Assembly (NCBI GenBank): GCA_049509915.1 | Contig: JBEKZL010000025.1 | Location: 1-41,323 of the forward strand | Direction: 5' to 3' | DNA: 41,323 bases | DNA from: JBEKYD01 sp049509915 | Lineage (GTDB): Bacteria; Acidobacteriota; Terriglobia; Bryobacterales; Bryobacteraceae | Shown: piece by piece, positions 31,583 through 40,022 of the stretch | Layout of the letters: the number at the start of each line of letters is the position of its first letter | Numbering within the stretch: the stretch's first letter is position 1 | Made by a program: the position numbers and the translations under genes | Notes under the pieces: generated by a model | The model's database searches: none | What the model was told of the DNA's origin: nothing | What the model saw: the letters and a program-made list of their open reading frames with translations, nothing else

Positions 31583-33103
31583 ATGAAGGAAACCAAGTTT
31601 AGCCGGCGGCACTTTTTTTTCGGCTCGCTTCTGGCGGGAACCGTTCCGGCGGGAGGGTTTGGCAGCACTGCGTCGCTGCGCATGCTGGGATATAAGTCTC
31701 CGCTGGAGAAACTGAATATCGCGTCGATCGGTGCTGGGGGCAAGGCTGCCAGCGATATTCGCGTCTGCGCGGCGACGGAAAACATCGTGGCATTGTGCGA
31801 CGTCGACGACCGGCAGGCCGCAAAAACATTTCGAGATTTCGAGAAGGCCGTCAAATATAAAGATTTCCGCAAGATGCTCGACAAGGAAGAGAAGAACATC
31901 GACGCGGTCATCGTCACCATTCCCGATCACATGCACGCCATCGCGGCGACCTGGGCCATGGAGCGGGGCAAGCATGTCTATGTGCAGAAACCGCTGACGC
32001 GCACCGTATGGGAAGCCCGCTGGCTGGCGGAGACGGCGGCCAAATACAAAGTCGCCACGCAAATGGGCAACCAGGGTTATTCCTGCGAGGGCACGCGGCA
32101 ATTGGCGGAAATGATCTGGGGCGGCGAGATCGGCGCAGTGACCGAGGTGCACGCCTGGACCGACCGGCCGATTTGGCCGCAGGGACTCACCGCGATTCCA
32201 CCCGCCGAACCGGTTCCCGCTACGCTCGATTGGGACCTCTGGCTGGGCGCCGCCGAAACGCGGCCCTACACCTCGGGCGGCGGCGGCTATCCGAATGAAT
32301 TCGACGGTTATTTCTATCAGCCGTTCAACTGGCGCGGTTTTTACGATTTCGGCTGCGGCGCGCTGGGCGACATGGCGTGCCACATACTGGGCGCCGCCAA
32401 CCTGGCGCTGCGCCTGAGCGCTCCGACGGCAGTGGAATGCGTGAGCAAAGAAGGCACGAGCCCGTTCATGTACCCGACCAAATCCGTCATTCGCTACGAT
32501 TTTCCGGCGCGGGGCGCCATGCCGCCGGTGAAGATCTACTGGTATGACGGTTTGAAGGCCACGCCCAAGATTGCGGGCGTGCCGGAGGGCGAGATTCTGG
32601 GCGATCCGCCGCACCGGACTCCCCCCAAAGACGCCAACGGCAAGCCGATACTGCCCGAGCCCACCGGATTCAACGGCCATGTTTTCGATTGGACGGAATG
32701 GCAGAAAATGCGCGCCCAAGATCCGCCGGCGCGGATGCCCACGCCCGACGGCAGTCTGTTCGTAGGCGAGAAGGGCATGATCACCACCGGCACCTACGGC
32801 GAAGATACGCGTTTGATTCCGGTCGAGAGGATGGCTGACTATCGCTTCCCGGAGCCGCTGCTGACGCGCTCGCCCGGCCATTACCGCGATTGGATTCGCG
32901 CCGCCAAGGGGGGCGAGCCGTCCTGCTCCAATTTCAGTATCGCCTCGCCCTTTGTCGAATGGATGCTGCTCGGGGTGATCGCGCTGCGGGTGGAAGGCAA
33001 ACTCGAGTGGGACGCCGCCAGGATGCGGTTCACCAATAATGCCGATGCCAACAAGTATCTGAAGCCGGTGTACCGCAAGGGTTGGGGGATTGGAAAGGCG
33101 TAA
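31583..33103 (+). CDS. Tat-exported Gfo/Idh/MocA family oxidoreductase
   Basis: Second Gfo/Idh/MocA oxidoreductase of the window, 506 aa, longer than the first (414). The twin-arginine signal is FSRRHFFFGS (residues 6-15). The Rossmann motif IASIGAGGKAASD is near residue 46. The EKP motif is VQKPLT with K136 (Gln replaces Glu, a common variant). GALGDMACHILGAANLALR is the conserved helix with the putative catalytic His. About 100 extra residues sit in the C-terminal half, including loops rich in Pro and Gly around 330-385, as in exported acidobacterial and planctomycete paralogues. GGGAGGAG precedes the ATG. Substrate unknown; probably a sugar or glycan breakdown product outside the cytoplasm. 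Confidence 0.9.
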   Translation: MKETKFSRRHFFFGSLLAGTVPAGGFGSTASLRMLGYKSPLEKLNIASIGAGGKAASDIRVCAATENIVALCDVDDRQAAKTFRDFEKAVKYKDFRKMLDKEEKNIDAVIVTIPDHMHAIAATWAMERGKHVYVQKPLTRTVWEARWLAETAAKYKVATQMGNQGYSCEGTRQLAEMIWGGEIGAVTEVHAWTDRPIWPQGLTAIPPAEPVPATLDWDLWLGAAETRPYTSGGGGYPNEFDGYFYQPFNWRGFYDFGCGALGDMACHILGAANLALRLSAPTAVECVSKEGTSPFMYPTKSVIRYDFPARGAMPPVKIYWYDGLKATPKIAGVPEGEILGDPPHRTPPKDANGKPILPEPTGFNGHVFDWTEWQKMRAQDPPARMPTPDGSLFVGEKGMITTGTYGEDTRLIPVERMADYRFPEPLLTRSPGHYRDWIRAAKGGEPSCSNFSIASPFVEWMLLGVIALRVEGKLEWDAARMRFTNNADANKYLKPVYRKGWGIGKA

Positions 33104-33108
33104 GGGAG

Positions 33109-33140
33109 CTTTCAGCGATCAGCCGCCAGCGGTCAGCTTC
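33109..33140. repeat. heptamer-type repeat, left of the kinase-like gene
   Basis: CTTTCAGCGATCAGC begins at 33109, six bases after the oxidoreductase stop. Read on the minus strand it is a run of 7-base units of the form CTGAxxG or close to it. Related sequence occurs at 31241 and 33680. Confidence 0.55.
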
Positions 33141-33195
33141 TGGGGCCGCAGTACGAGCGGGTTTGGCTGAAAGCCGATTCCGAAAAACTGTTCAC

Positions 33196-33678
33196 ATGGA
33201 ATTGAAACTGGTGCCGCTCGATATTCCCGAGGGGGTGAACGTGATCCTCGGGCAGAGCCATTTCATTAAGACGGTGGAAGACGTCTACGAGGCCATGGTG
33301 ACCACCGCACCGCAAAGCAAGTTTGGGGTAGCCTTCAACGAGGCTTCCGGGCCGTGTCTGACGCGGGTGGACGGCAACGACGCGGCCATGCGGGAACTGG
33401 CCGCGCGTCACGCTTCGGCCGTCGGGGCCGGGCACACGTTCGTGGTGGCGATGCGCGACGCTTATCCCATCAATGTGCTGAGCCGAATCAAGGACGTGCC
33501 GGAGGTGTGCGGGATTTTTTGTGCCACGGCGAACCCGATCGAGGTCATCGTAGCCGAGAGCCAGCTGGGCCGGGGGATCCTGGGCGTAATCGACGGAGCG
33601 GCGCCCAAAGCGGTCGAAACTCCGGAAGACGCCGACCGTCGCCGGGCCTTCCTGCGGACGATTGGCTACAAGCGATAA
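33196..33678 (+). CDS. adenosine-specific kinase family protein (PF04008 type)
   Basis: Member of the small 'adenosine-specific kinase' family, 160 aa, full length. Almost the whole sequence follows the family pattern: PEGVNVILGQSHFIKTVEDV near the start, KFGVAFNEASGPCLTR, DAYPINVLSRIKDVPEVCGI and FCATANPIEVIVAE. The name comes from structural work on archaeal members; a physiological role in bacteria is not established to my knowledge. The start at 33196 matches the family N-terminus (MELKLVPLDIP), although no ribosome site is seen. The gene stands alone with heptamer-type repeats on both sides. Confidence 0.9.
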   Translation: MELKLVPLDIPEGVNVILGQSHFIKTVEDVYEAMVTTAPQSKFGVAFNEASGPCLTRVDGNDAAMRELAARHASAVGAGHTFVVAMRDAYPINVLSRIKDVPEVCGIFCATANPIEVIVAESQLGRGILGVIDGAAPKAVETPEDADRRRAFLRTIGYKR

Positions 33679-33679
33679 G

Positions 33680-33760
33680 CTTTCAGTGTTCCGCTCTCAG
33701 CCAACACCGCTCGCCCTGCCGCCTCAAGAACTGACCGCTGACCGCCGACCGCTGGCCGCT
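33680..33760. repeat. heptamer-type repeat, right of the kinase-like gene
   Basis: CTTTCAG at 33680 and, at 33731-33758, four 7-base units in tandem (CTGACCG, CTGACCG, CCGACCG, CTGGCCG). The GCTGACCG core is inverted relative to the copy left of the gene. Confidence 0.6.
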
Positions 33761-33769
33761 TTTCTTGAA

Positions 33770-33815
33770 GACCGCGGTGGCGCGCTATCGGGCAATTGGC
33801 GCGCGCACCGCGGTC
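33770..33815. terminator. strong inverted repeat between convergent genes
   Basis: GACCGCGGTG (33770-33779) pairs perfectly with 33806-33815, and GC-rich inner bases extend the stem. It lies between the convergent kinase-like gene and the response regulator. No T-tract, so a terminator role is inferred from position. Confidence 0.45.
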
Positions 33816-33831
33816 CGGCGGATTCTGGTCT

Positions 33832-34581
33832 TTAGTAGTGGCGGGAAACCATGGGGCGCACCGGGGTGGGGAAACGGGTGGGCACTTCGGCGCGGTCCAT
33901 GGGTTTTTCGAGGACCAACGAGCGGAGGCCGGGCATCGGGGAGGCGCCGGCGCGGTGTCCTTTTTCGGCCACCGGAAGCTGACCGGTAGTGAGATTTTTC
34001 AGTCCAAATAAGGCTAATTCAAAGCGGTCTTTGACGCCTACTTTCTGGAAAAGGCGCGAAAGATAAACTTTCACGGTGCCTTCGGAAATCATGAGGGTGG
34101 TGGCGATTTCCTTATTCTTAAGGCCTTGCGAAAGCAAGCTCACCAGTTGCCCTTCGCGCTGCGTCAGGGCCACGCGGCGGGCGCACAAGAAGCTGTCGGT
34201 AAGAGCCTTTTCAAACCATAATTCACCGGCCTGCACCTTTTGCAGACACTTTACCTGGAGATCGGTGGGCAGCGTTTTTCGCAAAATCCCGCGAACGCCG
34301 AGGCCCATGGCCTGAAACGCCAGCTCGGTTGAAATATTATTGACCCAGAGCACGATCTTGCTGCTCATCATGGCGTGCTTCATATCGCTGAGCACGGCAA
34401 AGGTCACTTCTGGCGTCAAGTCCATGAGCACCAGATCGGGAGCGCCCTCGGCGACCTGCTCCATCAAGCCGGTCACGGAGTTGCACGTGGGAAGAAGTTC
34501 GAACCCCTCAGCCTGCAGCAGGACCGATTCGAGTCCTTTGGCGAGGATGGGTTCATCGCTGTATAGAAGAATTCGCGTCAT
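33832..34581 (-). CDS. LuxR/NarL-type response regulator
   Basis: Two-component response regulator of 249 aa. The ATG at 34581 (MTRILLYSDEPILAKGLESV) has GGAG 5 bases upstream; earlier in-frame starts fall inside its own promoter region. The receiver domain has phospho-acceptor D54 in LVLMDLTPE and K102 in ILRKTLP. The LuxR helix-turn-helix spans about 136-195 (LTQREGQLVSLLSQGLKNKE, then ISEGTVKVYLSRLFQKVGVK). A Pro-rich tail of about 45 residues follows. No sensor kinase is adjacent. It is divergent from the Tad pilus operon across 492 AT-rich bases, so it may control that operon. Confidence 0.92.
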   Translation of the reverse strand: MTRILLYSDEPILAKGLESVLLQAEGFELLPTCNSVTGLMEQVAEGAPDLVLMDLTPEVTFAVLSDMKHAMMSSKIVLWVNNISTELAFQAMGLGVRGILRKTLPTDLQVKCLQKVQAGELWFEKALTDSFLCARRVALTQREGQLVSLLSQGLKNKEIATTLMISEGTVKVYLSRLFQKVGVKDRFELALFGLKNLTTGQLPVAEKGHRAGASPMPGLRSLVLEKPMDRAEVPTRFPTPVRPMVSRHY

Positions 34582-35073
34582 AATTCTCCACCTATGAAAC
34601 ATCGGGTTCCGAACAGATCGGAACATATCGCTGTTGCGAATCGGATTTTTCCGTATTCGCCTGTCCTTGTCCTCTTGAATTGTCAGATTATTTACTTCGG
34701 TTGTCAATAGTATTTAGGGAAAAAATATACCGATTAATACCTGATATTCGTTTTCGCCGATAGCCGTGTCTTCGACTTCGTCTGTTTTTAATAAGTCTAA
34801 CAAAACAAATATATTATTAGGCAACGAAGGCCGAATGATGCTAGTGGATACGGGGATCAACCGGGTTAATAACTGTCCAATAACCCTTCCAATGGGCAGG
34901 AGTGGTGAGACGTAATCGTTATCGGCTTTATCCCTTATTATGGGTAGGATTATCTCCTTACCACCATGCCAATTGGGTCGTTAATAACCTTGGAATATAC
35001 CGCGATATAGCCCATTTAGGATATTGATGCTGCCCGATTCGAGCGCTACAGTTTCGAGTGAGCCACAGGCCCG
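34582..35073. other. 492-bp AT-rich spacer upstream of the Tad operon
   Basis: No gene is supported. Base composition is clearly more AT-rich than the rest of the window. It holds the response-regulator promoter (34679-34707), an inverted pair GGGTTA/TAACCC around 34863-34885, several TTAATAA and TTATTA tracts, and ATATAGC and GATATT near the PilZ end. No convincing sigma-70 or sigma-54 site could be fixed for the + strand. Confidence 0.6.
34679..34707 (-). promoter_or_regulatory. candidate sigma-70 promoter for the response regulator
   Basis: On the minus strand a perfect TTGACA (34707-34702) is followed after exactly 17 bases by GACAAT (34684-34679), 4 of 6 matches to the -10. The leader to the ATG at 34581 would be about 90 bases. 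Confidence 0.55.
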
Positions 35074-35460
35074 ATGAAGAATATCAACCGGCGCGAGAGT
35101 CCGCGAGTCGAGATTGAGCTCCGATGCCACGTCACGTCGCCGGCTGTTTGGGGGCGCGGCGCACTGCACACCGAGAACATCAGCCGCAGCGGCATGCTGG
35201 TGGCCTGGCGCGGCGAAGGCGGCTCGCTGCCGGTGCCGGCGACGGGGCAGATCCTGACGATTGAGGTCGAACTGCCGATGAACCACGGATTCGGTCAGAA
35301 GTGCCTGCACTGTCAGGGCACGGTGACGCGGGCGAGCGATACGGGGGAAGGATATCCGCGGGTAGCGCTGCGAGTGAATTACATGGAATTCCGATCGTTT
35401 CACGATCGCGTGCGGGCCATCGAGGCTCTCGAGCCGGTGGCCAACTCCTGGATGGCGTAA
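35074..35460 (+). CDS. PilZ domain protein, c-di-GMP receptor
   Basis: Stand-alone PilZ domain of 128 aa. Both c-di-GMP-binding motifs are present: the RxxxR arm in RRESPR (R7 and R11) and (D/N)xSxxG as N35-I-S37-R-S-G40. The rest fits the six-stranded barrel (ILTIEVELPM; CQGTVTRASD). Cytoplasmic. AGG lies about 5 bases before the ATG. The stop TAA shares its last base with the next ATG, so the membrane protein is translationally coupled. As first gene of the Tad operon it probably links pilus assembly to c-di-GMP level, directly or through the coupled membrane protein. Confidence 0.9.
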   Translation: MKNINRRESPRVEIELRCHVTSPAVWGRGALHTENISRSGMLVAWRGEGGSLPVPATGQILTIEVELPMNHGFGQKCLHCQGTVTRASDTGEGYPRVALRVNYMEFRSFHDRVRAIEALEPVANSWMA

Positions 35461-37142
35461 TGACAACCGAAACGGCCCGGCCTCAGTTCGCTTTCCGCCT
35501 GCTTCCTTCGCTGGGGGACATCGCCTTCCTCATGCCAATCGCGTTTCTGTTCGGCCGTTTGGGTGGCTTGTTGCGCCTGTTGGAGGACGGCGACACGGGC
35601 TGGCACATCCGCACGGGGCAATGGATTCTGGCGCACCGGGCGGTGCCGTTCGAGGACCTCTTCTCCTACTCGAAAGCGGGCAGCCCGTGGTACGCGTGGG
35701 AGTGGTTGTCGGACGTGCTTTTCGCCTGGCTCTACGGCTGGGGCAATCTGGCGGCGGTGGCGCTGTTTGCGATGCTGCTGCTGTCGGCGACGTTTGCGTT
35801 ACTCTACCGGTTGACGCGGCGCCGGGCCAACGTGCTGGTATCGGTTTTCTTCACCATGGCGGCCACCGCCGCCAGTTCGATTCACTGGCTGGCGCGGCCG
35901 CACCTGTTCACGCTGCTGTTTCTCACCCTGTTCTACACCGCGCTCGAGAACGTTCGCGCCGGCAAGCGGCGCATGTGGGGCGTTCCCTACCTGGTATGGC
36001 TGCCGGTGGCGACCATACTGTGGACCAATCTGCACGGCGGTTTCTTCGTGGGCATCGTACTGATCGGGGCGTACGGGACCGGGGAGCTGATCGCGAGCGT
36101 ACTGACCACGGACCGGGCCGAGCGGCTTTCGGCCTGGCGGCGGGCCGGGTGGTATTTTGCGTCGGCGGGGGCGGCGCTGGTGGCGAGCCTGGTGAACCCG
36201 TACACCTATCACTTGCACGTTCACATGATCCAGTACCTGCGCGACCCGTTCCAGAACGATACCATCGACGAATTCAGGTCGGTGAGCTTCCACAGCTCGT
36301 GGGCGCTGTTCTACGAGGGCATGCTGGCTCTGAGCGTGGTGGCGGCGATGTGGTCGGCCTCGAAGAAGAGGTATGCCGAGGGTGTGGTGACGGTGGCTTT
36401 TGCCCACGGCGCATTGCTGGCCGCACGCAATATTCCGCTGTTCGTAGTGGTGGCCGCGCCGCCGGTGGCCGCGGTGGTGGAGGCGGCCGTCCGCCGAGTG
36501 CCGGCTTTGGCCGTGGCCGGATGGCTGCGGCGGTTGGCGGAACGCTTCAACCGGCTGGCGGACGATACCGGCGAAACCGAACGCATCCCGCGCTGGCACC
36601 TGGCGAGCGTGCTGGGCGTAGGCATTGTCGCGGCCTTGTTGTGGGCGCCCAATCCGCCGCCCAGGTTCCGCGCCGAGTTCGATCCCCGGCGCTTTCCAGC
36701 CAAGGCGGTGGAGAGGTTGGGGCACTACCGCTCGGCCCGGATCTTCACCCACGACCAGTGGGGCGACTATCTGATCTACCGGTTGTACCCGTCGCAGAAA
36801 GTCTTTCTGGACGCGCGCAGCGATTTTTACGGTTCCGATTTCCTGAAGAAAGCGCTTGACGTGCTCAACGTGGCCGTCGGTTGGGACCGGACCCTGGCGC
36901 GTTTCGGCGTCGATACGATTCTGCTGCCTCCGGCCACGCCTTTAGCCGGGGCGCTGAAGGAGTCCGCGCACTGGCGCGTCGACTACGACGACGGAGTGGC
37001 CATCATTTTCCGTCCGGCGGCGAGCAGCCGGAGCGAACAAGTTTCCGCGGCGGATGAACGCGGCGGAACAGGCCGTGGCCGCGAGGCCACGAAAACAAAG
37101 GCAAGTGATCGATCGATACATCGACAGCAACCAAAGACTTAG
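35460..37142 (+). CDS. polytopic membrane protein, GT-C glycosyltransferase-like
   Basis: Membrane protein of 560 aa with about ten hydrophobic segments in residues 15-415 and a soluble C-terminal part. EDGDTGWHIRTGQWILAH after the first segment carries the acidic pair placed like the catalytic Asp of GT-C transferases that use lipid-linked sugars. YAWEWLSDVLFAWLYG and WLARPHLFTLLFL follow the pattern of uncharacterised acidobacterial and planctomycete GT-C-like proteins. The soluble region has IFTHDQWGDYLIYRLYPSQK. The basic tail (about 525-560) is disordered. The start at 35460 overlaps the PilZ stop by one base. flp follows after 14 bases, so it belongs to the Tad operon. Pilin or envelope glycosylation is a reasonable guess, not shown. 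Confidence 0.8.
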   Translation: MTTETARPQFAFRLLPSLGDIAFLMPIAFLFGRLGGLLRLLEDGDTGWHIRTGQWILAHRAVPFEDLFSYSKAGSPWYAWEWLSDVLFAWLYGWGNLAAVALFAMLLLSATFALLYRLTRRRANVLVSVFFTMAATAASSIHWLARPHLFTLLFLTLFYTALENVRAGKRRMWGVPYLVWLPVATILWTNLHGGFFVGIVLIGAYGTGELIASVLTTDRAERLSAWRRAGWYFASAGAALVASLVNPYTYHLHVHMIQYLRDPFQNDTIDEFRSVSFHSSWALFYEGMLALSVVAAMWSASKKRYAEGVVTVAFAHGALLAARNIPLFVVVAAPPVAAVVEAAVRRVPALAVAGWLRRLAERFNRLADDTGETERIPRWHLASVLGVGIVAALLWAPNPPPRFRAEFDPRRFPAKAVERLGHYRSARIFTHDQWGDYLIYRLYPSQKVFLDARSDFYGSDFLKKALDVLNVAVGWDRTLARFGVDTILLPPATPLAGALKESAHWRVDYDDGVAIIFRPAASSRSEQVSAADERGGTGRGREATKTKASDRSIHRQQPKT

Positions 37143-37156
37143 GAGCGAACAAATAT

Positions 37157-37339
37157 ATGACGTTCTTGCGTAACTTTTGGAACGACGAACAAGGGCAGGA
37201 CCTCATCGAGTACACCCTGCTGCTGGCATTCGTGGCGCTCGCCTCCGCGGCCCTCTTCATCGGCGCCGGTGGCAGTGTCAGTAAAATCTGGACCAGCGCC
37301 AACGCGCAGTTGGCGGCCGCGGCGACCAGCGCAAGCTAG
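37157..37339 (+). CDS. flp: Flp type IVb pilin
   Basis: Major subunit of the Tad (tight adherence) pilus, 60 aa. The class III prepilin signal is clear: a short charged leader, cleavage after G13, then QDLIEY, with E5 and Y6 of the mature pilin conserved, and a hydrophobic helix (TLLLAFVALASAALFIG). After that comes a short Ala/Ser-rich tail. GGAG lies about 12 bases before the ATG. A 12-bp hairpin follows 12 bases after the stop. It is separated from cpaB by 211 bases, and no prepilin peptidase gene lies between them, so processing must depend on a peptidase encoded elsewhere or past the window end. Confidence 0.95.
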   Translation: MTFLRNFWNDEQGQDLIEYTLLLAFVALASAALFIGAGGSVSKIWTSANAQLAAAATSAS

Positions 37340-37351
37340 ATCGCCACGCGG

Positions 37352-37390
37352 GCGGGCATGCCGACGAACGCAGTCTGCCGGCATGCCCGC
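37352..37390 (+). terminator. hairpin after flp, partial terminator or mRNA stabiliser
   Basis: A perfect 12-bp stem GCGGGCATGCCG (37352-37363) with its complement at 37379-37390, loop 15 bases, followed only by TTT. It sits 12 bases after the flp stop, inside the operon, where it could shield a short flp message and limit read-through to cpaB. Confidence 0.65.
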
Positions 37391-37550
37391 TTTAGCCGGG
37401 AGGGGTCTCGGTGGGGCGCGCCGCCGGCGGGCCGGAAATCTCCGTGCAGCTCTTCAGGGGCGCATTTTCCGGGCCGTCGGAGTTTTTCGCGATAGGTGTC
37501 CCGACGAGCCCGGGTCCGCCGGTTAGGCCGGCGAGGTGGGGTAAGACGAA

Positions 37551-38465
37551 ATGAACAAAAGATTTCTTGGCGTCCTGATTTTCGCATTCGCAGTGGCCAG
37601 CGGCGCAAGCCTGCTGCTGTACCGGCTGATGGTCAACCGCCCGGCGCCGGGCAAGGCCGCCGGTGCGACCACCCAGATCGTACAGGCAGCGCACGACCTG
37701 GAGATGGGAGCGGTCATCCACAAGGACGACGTCAAGCTGGCGGAGTGGTCGGGCAACGTCCCGGCCGGAGCCACCGCTCACCAGGAAGACGTGCTCGAAC
37801 GCGGCGTGCTGACCCCGATCTATGCCCGCGAGCCGGTCATCGAATCGCGGCTGGCGCCCAAGGGGGCCGGCGGCGGCTTGGCCGCCATGATTCCGGTGGG
37901 CATGCGCGCCGTGGCAGTGCGCGTCAACGAGGTGGTGGGGGTGGCCGGATTCGTGATCGCCGGCATGAAGGTGGACGTGCTGATCTCCGGCAACAGTCCC
38001 AATTCCGATCAGCGGCTGGGAACCCAGACCCGGACCATGCTGCAGAATATCGAAGTACTGTCGGCCGGTCAGGACTTCAAGAAGGACTCAGAAGGCAAGC
38101 CGCAGCCGGTGCAGGTGGTGAATCTGCTGGTCACCCCGGAGCAGGCCGAGCAACTCAGCCTGGCCTCCAGCCAAACCACGATTCAACTGGTATTGCGCAA
38201 CCCGCTCGACAAGGAAGCGGCTAAAACTCCGGGCACGGCCGTGGCGCGGCTGTTCGGCGGCAACATACGCATGCCGGCCAACGACGCGGCCCCGCGCGGC
38301 GGAGACATCGCCGGCCCGCGCGCGGCGGAGGCGCCGCGGCGTGTGCCCGTGGTGGCCGAGGCGGCGCCGGCGCCGCGCAAGCCGGCACCGTTCACCATGG
38401 AGATCATTTCCGGCGCCACTAAAAAGGACGTCAGGTTCGATAACGGCGGGGAGGCAAACAAATGA
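37551..38465 (+). CDS. cpaB: Tad pilus assembly protein CpaB/RcpC
   Basis: CpaB/RcpC of 304 aa, a periplasmic accessory of the Tad secretin. An N-terminal membrane anchor (FLGVLIFAFAVASGASLLLY, residues 5-24) leads to a SAF domain at about 42-105 (IVQAAHDLEMGAVIHKDDVK) and the RcpC core (VGMRAVAVRVNEVVGVAGFV, then GMKVDVLISG). The C-terminal 80 residues are Ala/Pro/Arg-rich and look disordered. The ATGA overlap couples it to the secretin gene. The 211-base gap from flp holds a hairpin but no strong ribosome site. Confidence 0.93.
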   Translation: MNKRFLGVLIFAFAVASGASLLLYRLMVNRPAPGKAAGATTQIVQAAHDLEMGAVIHKDDVKLAEWSGNVPAGATAHQEDVLERGVLTPIYAREPVIESRLAPKGAGGGLAAMIPVGMRAVAVRVNEVVGVAGFVIAGMKVDVLISGNSPNSDQRLGTQTRTMLQNIEVLSAGQDFKKDSEGKPQPVQVVNLLVTPEQAEQLSLASSQTTIQLVLRNPLDKEAAKTPGTAVARLFGGNIRMPANDAAPRGGDIAGPRAAEAPRRVPVVAEAAPAPRKPAPFTMEIISGATKKDVRFDNGGEANK

Positions 38466-40000
38466 GCGCGTTGGGACTTCGAGGCCTGAGGCTGGCGTGG
38501 ATCGCGCTGGCGGCCGTGGCGGCGGCGCCGGCGGCCGAACCGGCCGGCCGAACCCAGGAGCCGCCGCAGCGCGTGGCGCCTCCCATCGACGGCAAGCTGA
38601 CGGCCACGGTGGGCAAATCGCTGATCATCGACAGCCCGCTGAAGATCACCAAGATCTCGGTGGCCAACGGGGACCTGGTCGAAGCCGTCGCCATCAACCC
38701 CAAGGAAGTGTTGATCAACGGCAAAGCCCCCGGCGAGACTTCCCTGATCGTCTGGCAGGAGGGCGGCACGCGGCTGGTTTACGACCTGCTGGTGCGCATG
38801 AACCCGCTCCGGCTGGAAGCGGTGCGGGCGCAGATCGCGCGCGATTTTCCCGACGACGACATCGGCGTGACCTTCGACAACGACACGGTTTTCTTGCGCG
38901 GCACGGTGAAGGACGTGGCCTCGGCCGACCGCGTGCTGGGCATCGCCGAAACGCTGGGGAAGGTGGTGAACCTGCTGCGGGTAAAGGTTCCGGCCGAGGA
39001 GCCACAGGTGCTGCTCAAGGTCCGCTTCGCCGACGTCGACCGCAGCACCAGCACCAGTCTGGGCATGCAGCTCGCCTCTGGCGCCTTCAACCAGTCGACC
39101 CAAATCGGCACCGGGCAATACAGCGGCGTCGGCGTCGACCCAACCGGCGCTTTCACCCTGACCAACGCGCTGAACGTGTTCCTGTTCCGGAAGGATCTGA
39201 ACCTGGGCGTGGCAATCGAAGCGCTCGAAGCCAAGAACCTGCTGGAGATGCTGGCCGAACCCAATCTGCTGACGGTAAGCGGGCAGAAGGCCAGCTTCCT
39301 GTCCGGCGGTCAGTTTCCCGTGCCGGTGGTGCAGGGGAGCGCCTCGATCGGTACGGTGACCGTCATGTATAAGGAATACGGCATCAAGCTCAACTTCCTT
39401 CCGATCGTCACACCGCGCGGCACCATCCGCCTGCAGGTGGAGCCGGAGGTGAGTTCGCTCGATTACACCAACGCCGTCACGCTGTCGGGCTTCGTGATTC
39501 CGGCGCTGGCGATGCGCACGGTGAAAACCGAGGTGGAGTTGGAAGATGGGCAAAGCTTCGTCATCGCCGGGCTGATCGACAACAATTTCACCGAAAACCT
39601 GAGCAAGATTCCGGGGTTGAGCAGCATCCCGCTGCTGGGCAAGCTGTTCCAGAGCGCGTCGCGATCGAAGTCGTCCGAGGAGTTGCTGGTGCTGGTGACG
39701 CCCACCATCGTGCGACCGCTTTCGGCAGGCGCGCCGCTGCCCGACCTGGAACGGCCGAAACCGTTCCTGCCGCCGAGCAAGTCCTTCAACAATACGTACC
39801 AGCCGGGTATCGACAAGACCGGCCCGGTGCCGGTACATCCGCCTGTGGACTCGATTCCTTATGAGCAACTGGTGACGCCGGCCGACAAACCCAAGACGGG
39901 CCAGCAGGCGCCCGCCGCCACGCCGGCCGCCGGAACCCCTGCCGGAGCGGGGCAGACGCCGGCCGCGGGCCCCCTCACGGGTGGGGGTAGCGGCAAGTGA
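38462..40000 (+). CDS. cpaC: Tad pilus secretin CpaC/RcpA
   Basis: Outer-membrane secretin for the Tad pilus, 512 aa. A signal peptide covers about residues 1-25. The pilus-secretin N-domain is at about 45-115 (ATVGKSLIIDSPLKITKISV; VLINGKAPGETSLIVW), then a BON-like domain at about 118-178 (VTFDNDTVFLRGTVKDV). The secretin core at about 185-420 has EALEAKNLLEMLAEPNLLTV, IRLQVEPEVSSLD and the closing DGQSFVIAGLIDN. The tail (about 435-512) is Pro/Ala-rich. It overlaps cpaB by ATGA and is followed by cpaE after 22 bases. Confidence 0.95.
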   Translation: MSALGLRGLRLAWIALAAVAAAPAAEPAGRTQEPPQRVAPPIDGKLTATVGKSLIIDSPLKITKISVANGDLVEAVAINPKEVLINGKAPGETSLIVWQEGGTRLVYDLLVRMNPLRLEAVRAQIARDFPDDDIGVTFDNDTVFLRGTVKDVASADRVLGIAETLGKVVNLLRVKVPAEEPQVLLKVRFADVDRSTSTSLGMQLASGAFNQSTQIGTGQYSGVGVDPTGAFTLTNALNVFLFRKDLNLGVAIEALEAKNLLEMLAEPNLLTVSGQKASFLSGGQFPVPVVQGSASIGTVTVMYKEYGIKLNFLPIVTPRGTIRLQVEPEVSSLDYTNAVTLSGFVIPALAMRTVKTEVELEDGQSFVIAGLIDNNFTENLSKIPGLSSIPLLGKLFQSASRSKSSEELLVLVTPTIVRPLSAGAPLPDLERPKPFLPPSKSFNNTYQPGIDKTGPVPVHPPVDSIPYEQLVTPADKPKTGQQAPAATPAAGTPAGAGQTPAAGPLTGGGSGK

Positions 40001-40022
40001 ATTTCGGCCGCGGAGACGCCCT

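Noticed and set aside
33731..33758. Tandem 7-base units considered as a CRISPR or VNTR
   Set aside because: Units are too short, without spacers, and degenerate; treated as part of a dispersed intergenic repeat.
34582..34707. 42-codon N-terminal extension of the LuxR-type regulator
   Set aside because: It overlaps a TTGACA-17-GACAAT promoter on the same strand, and the receiver domain starts right at 34581 with GGAG upstream.
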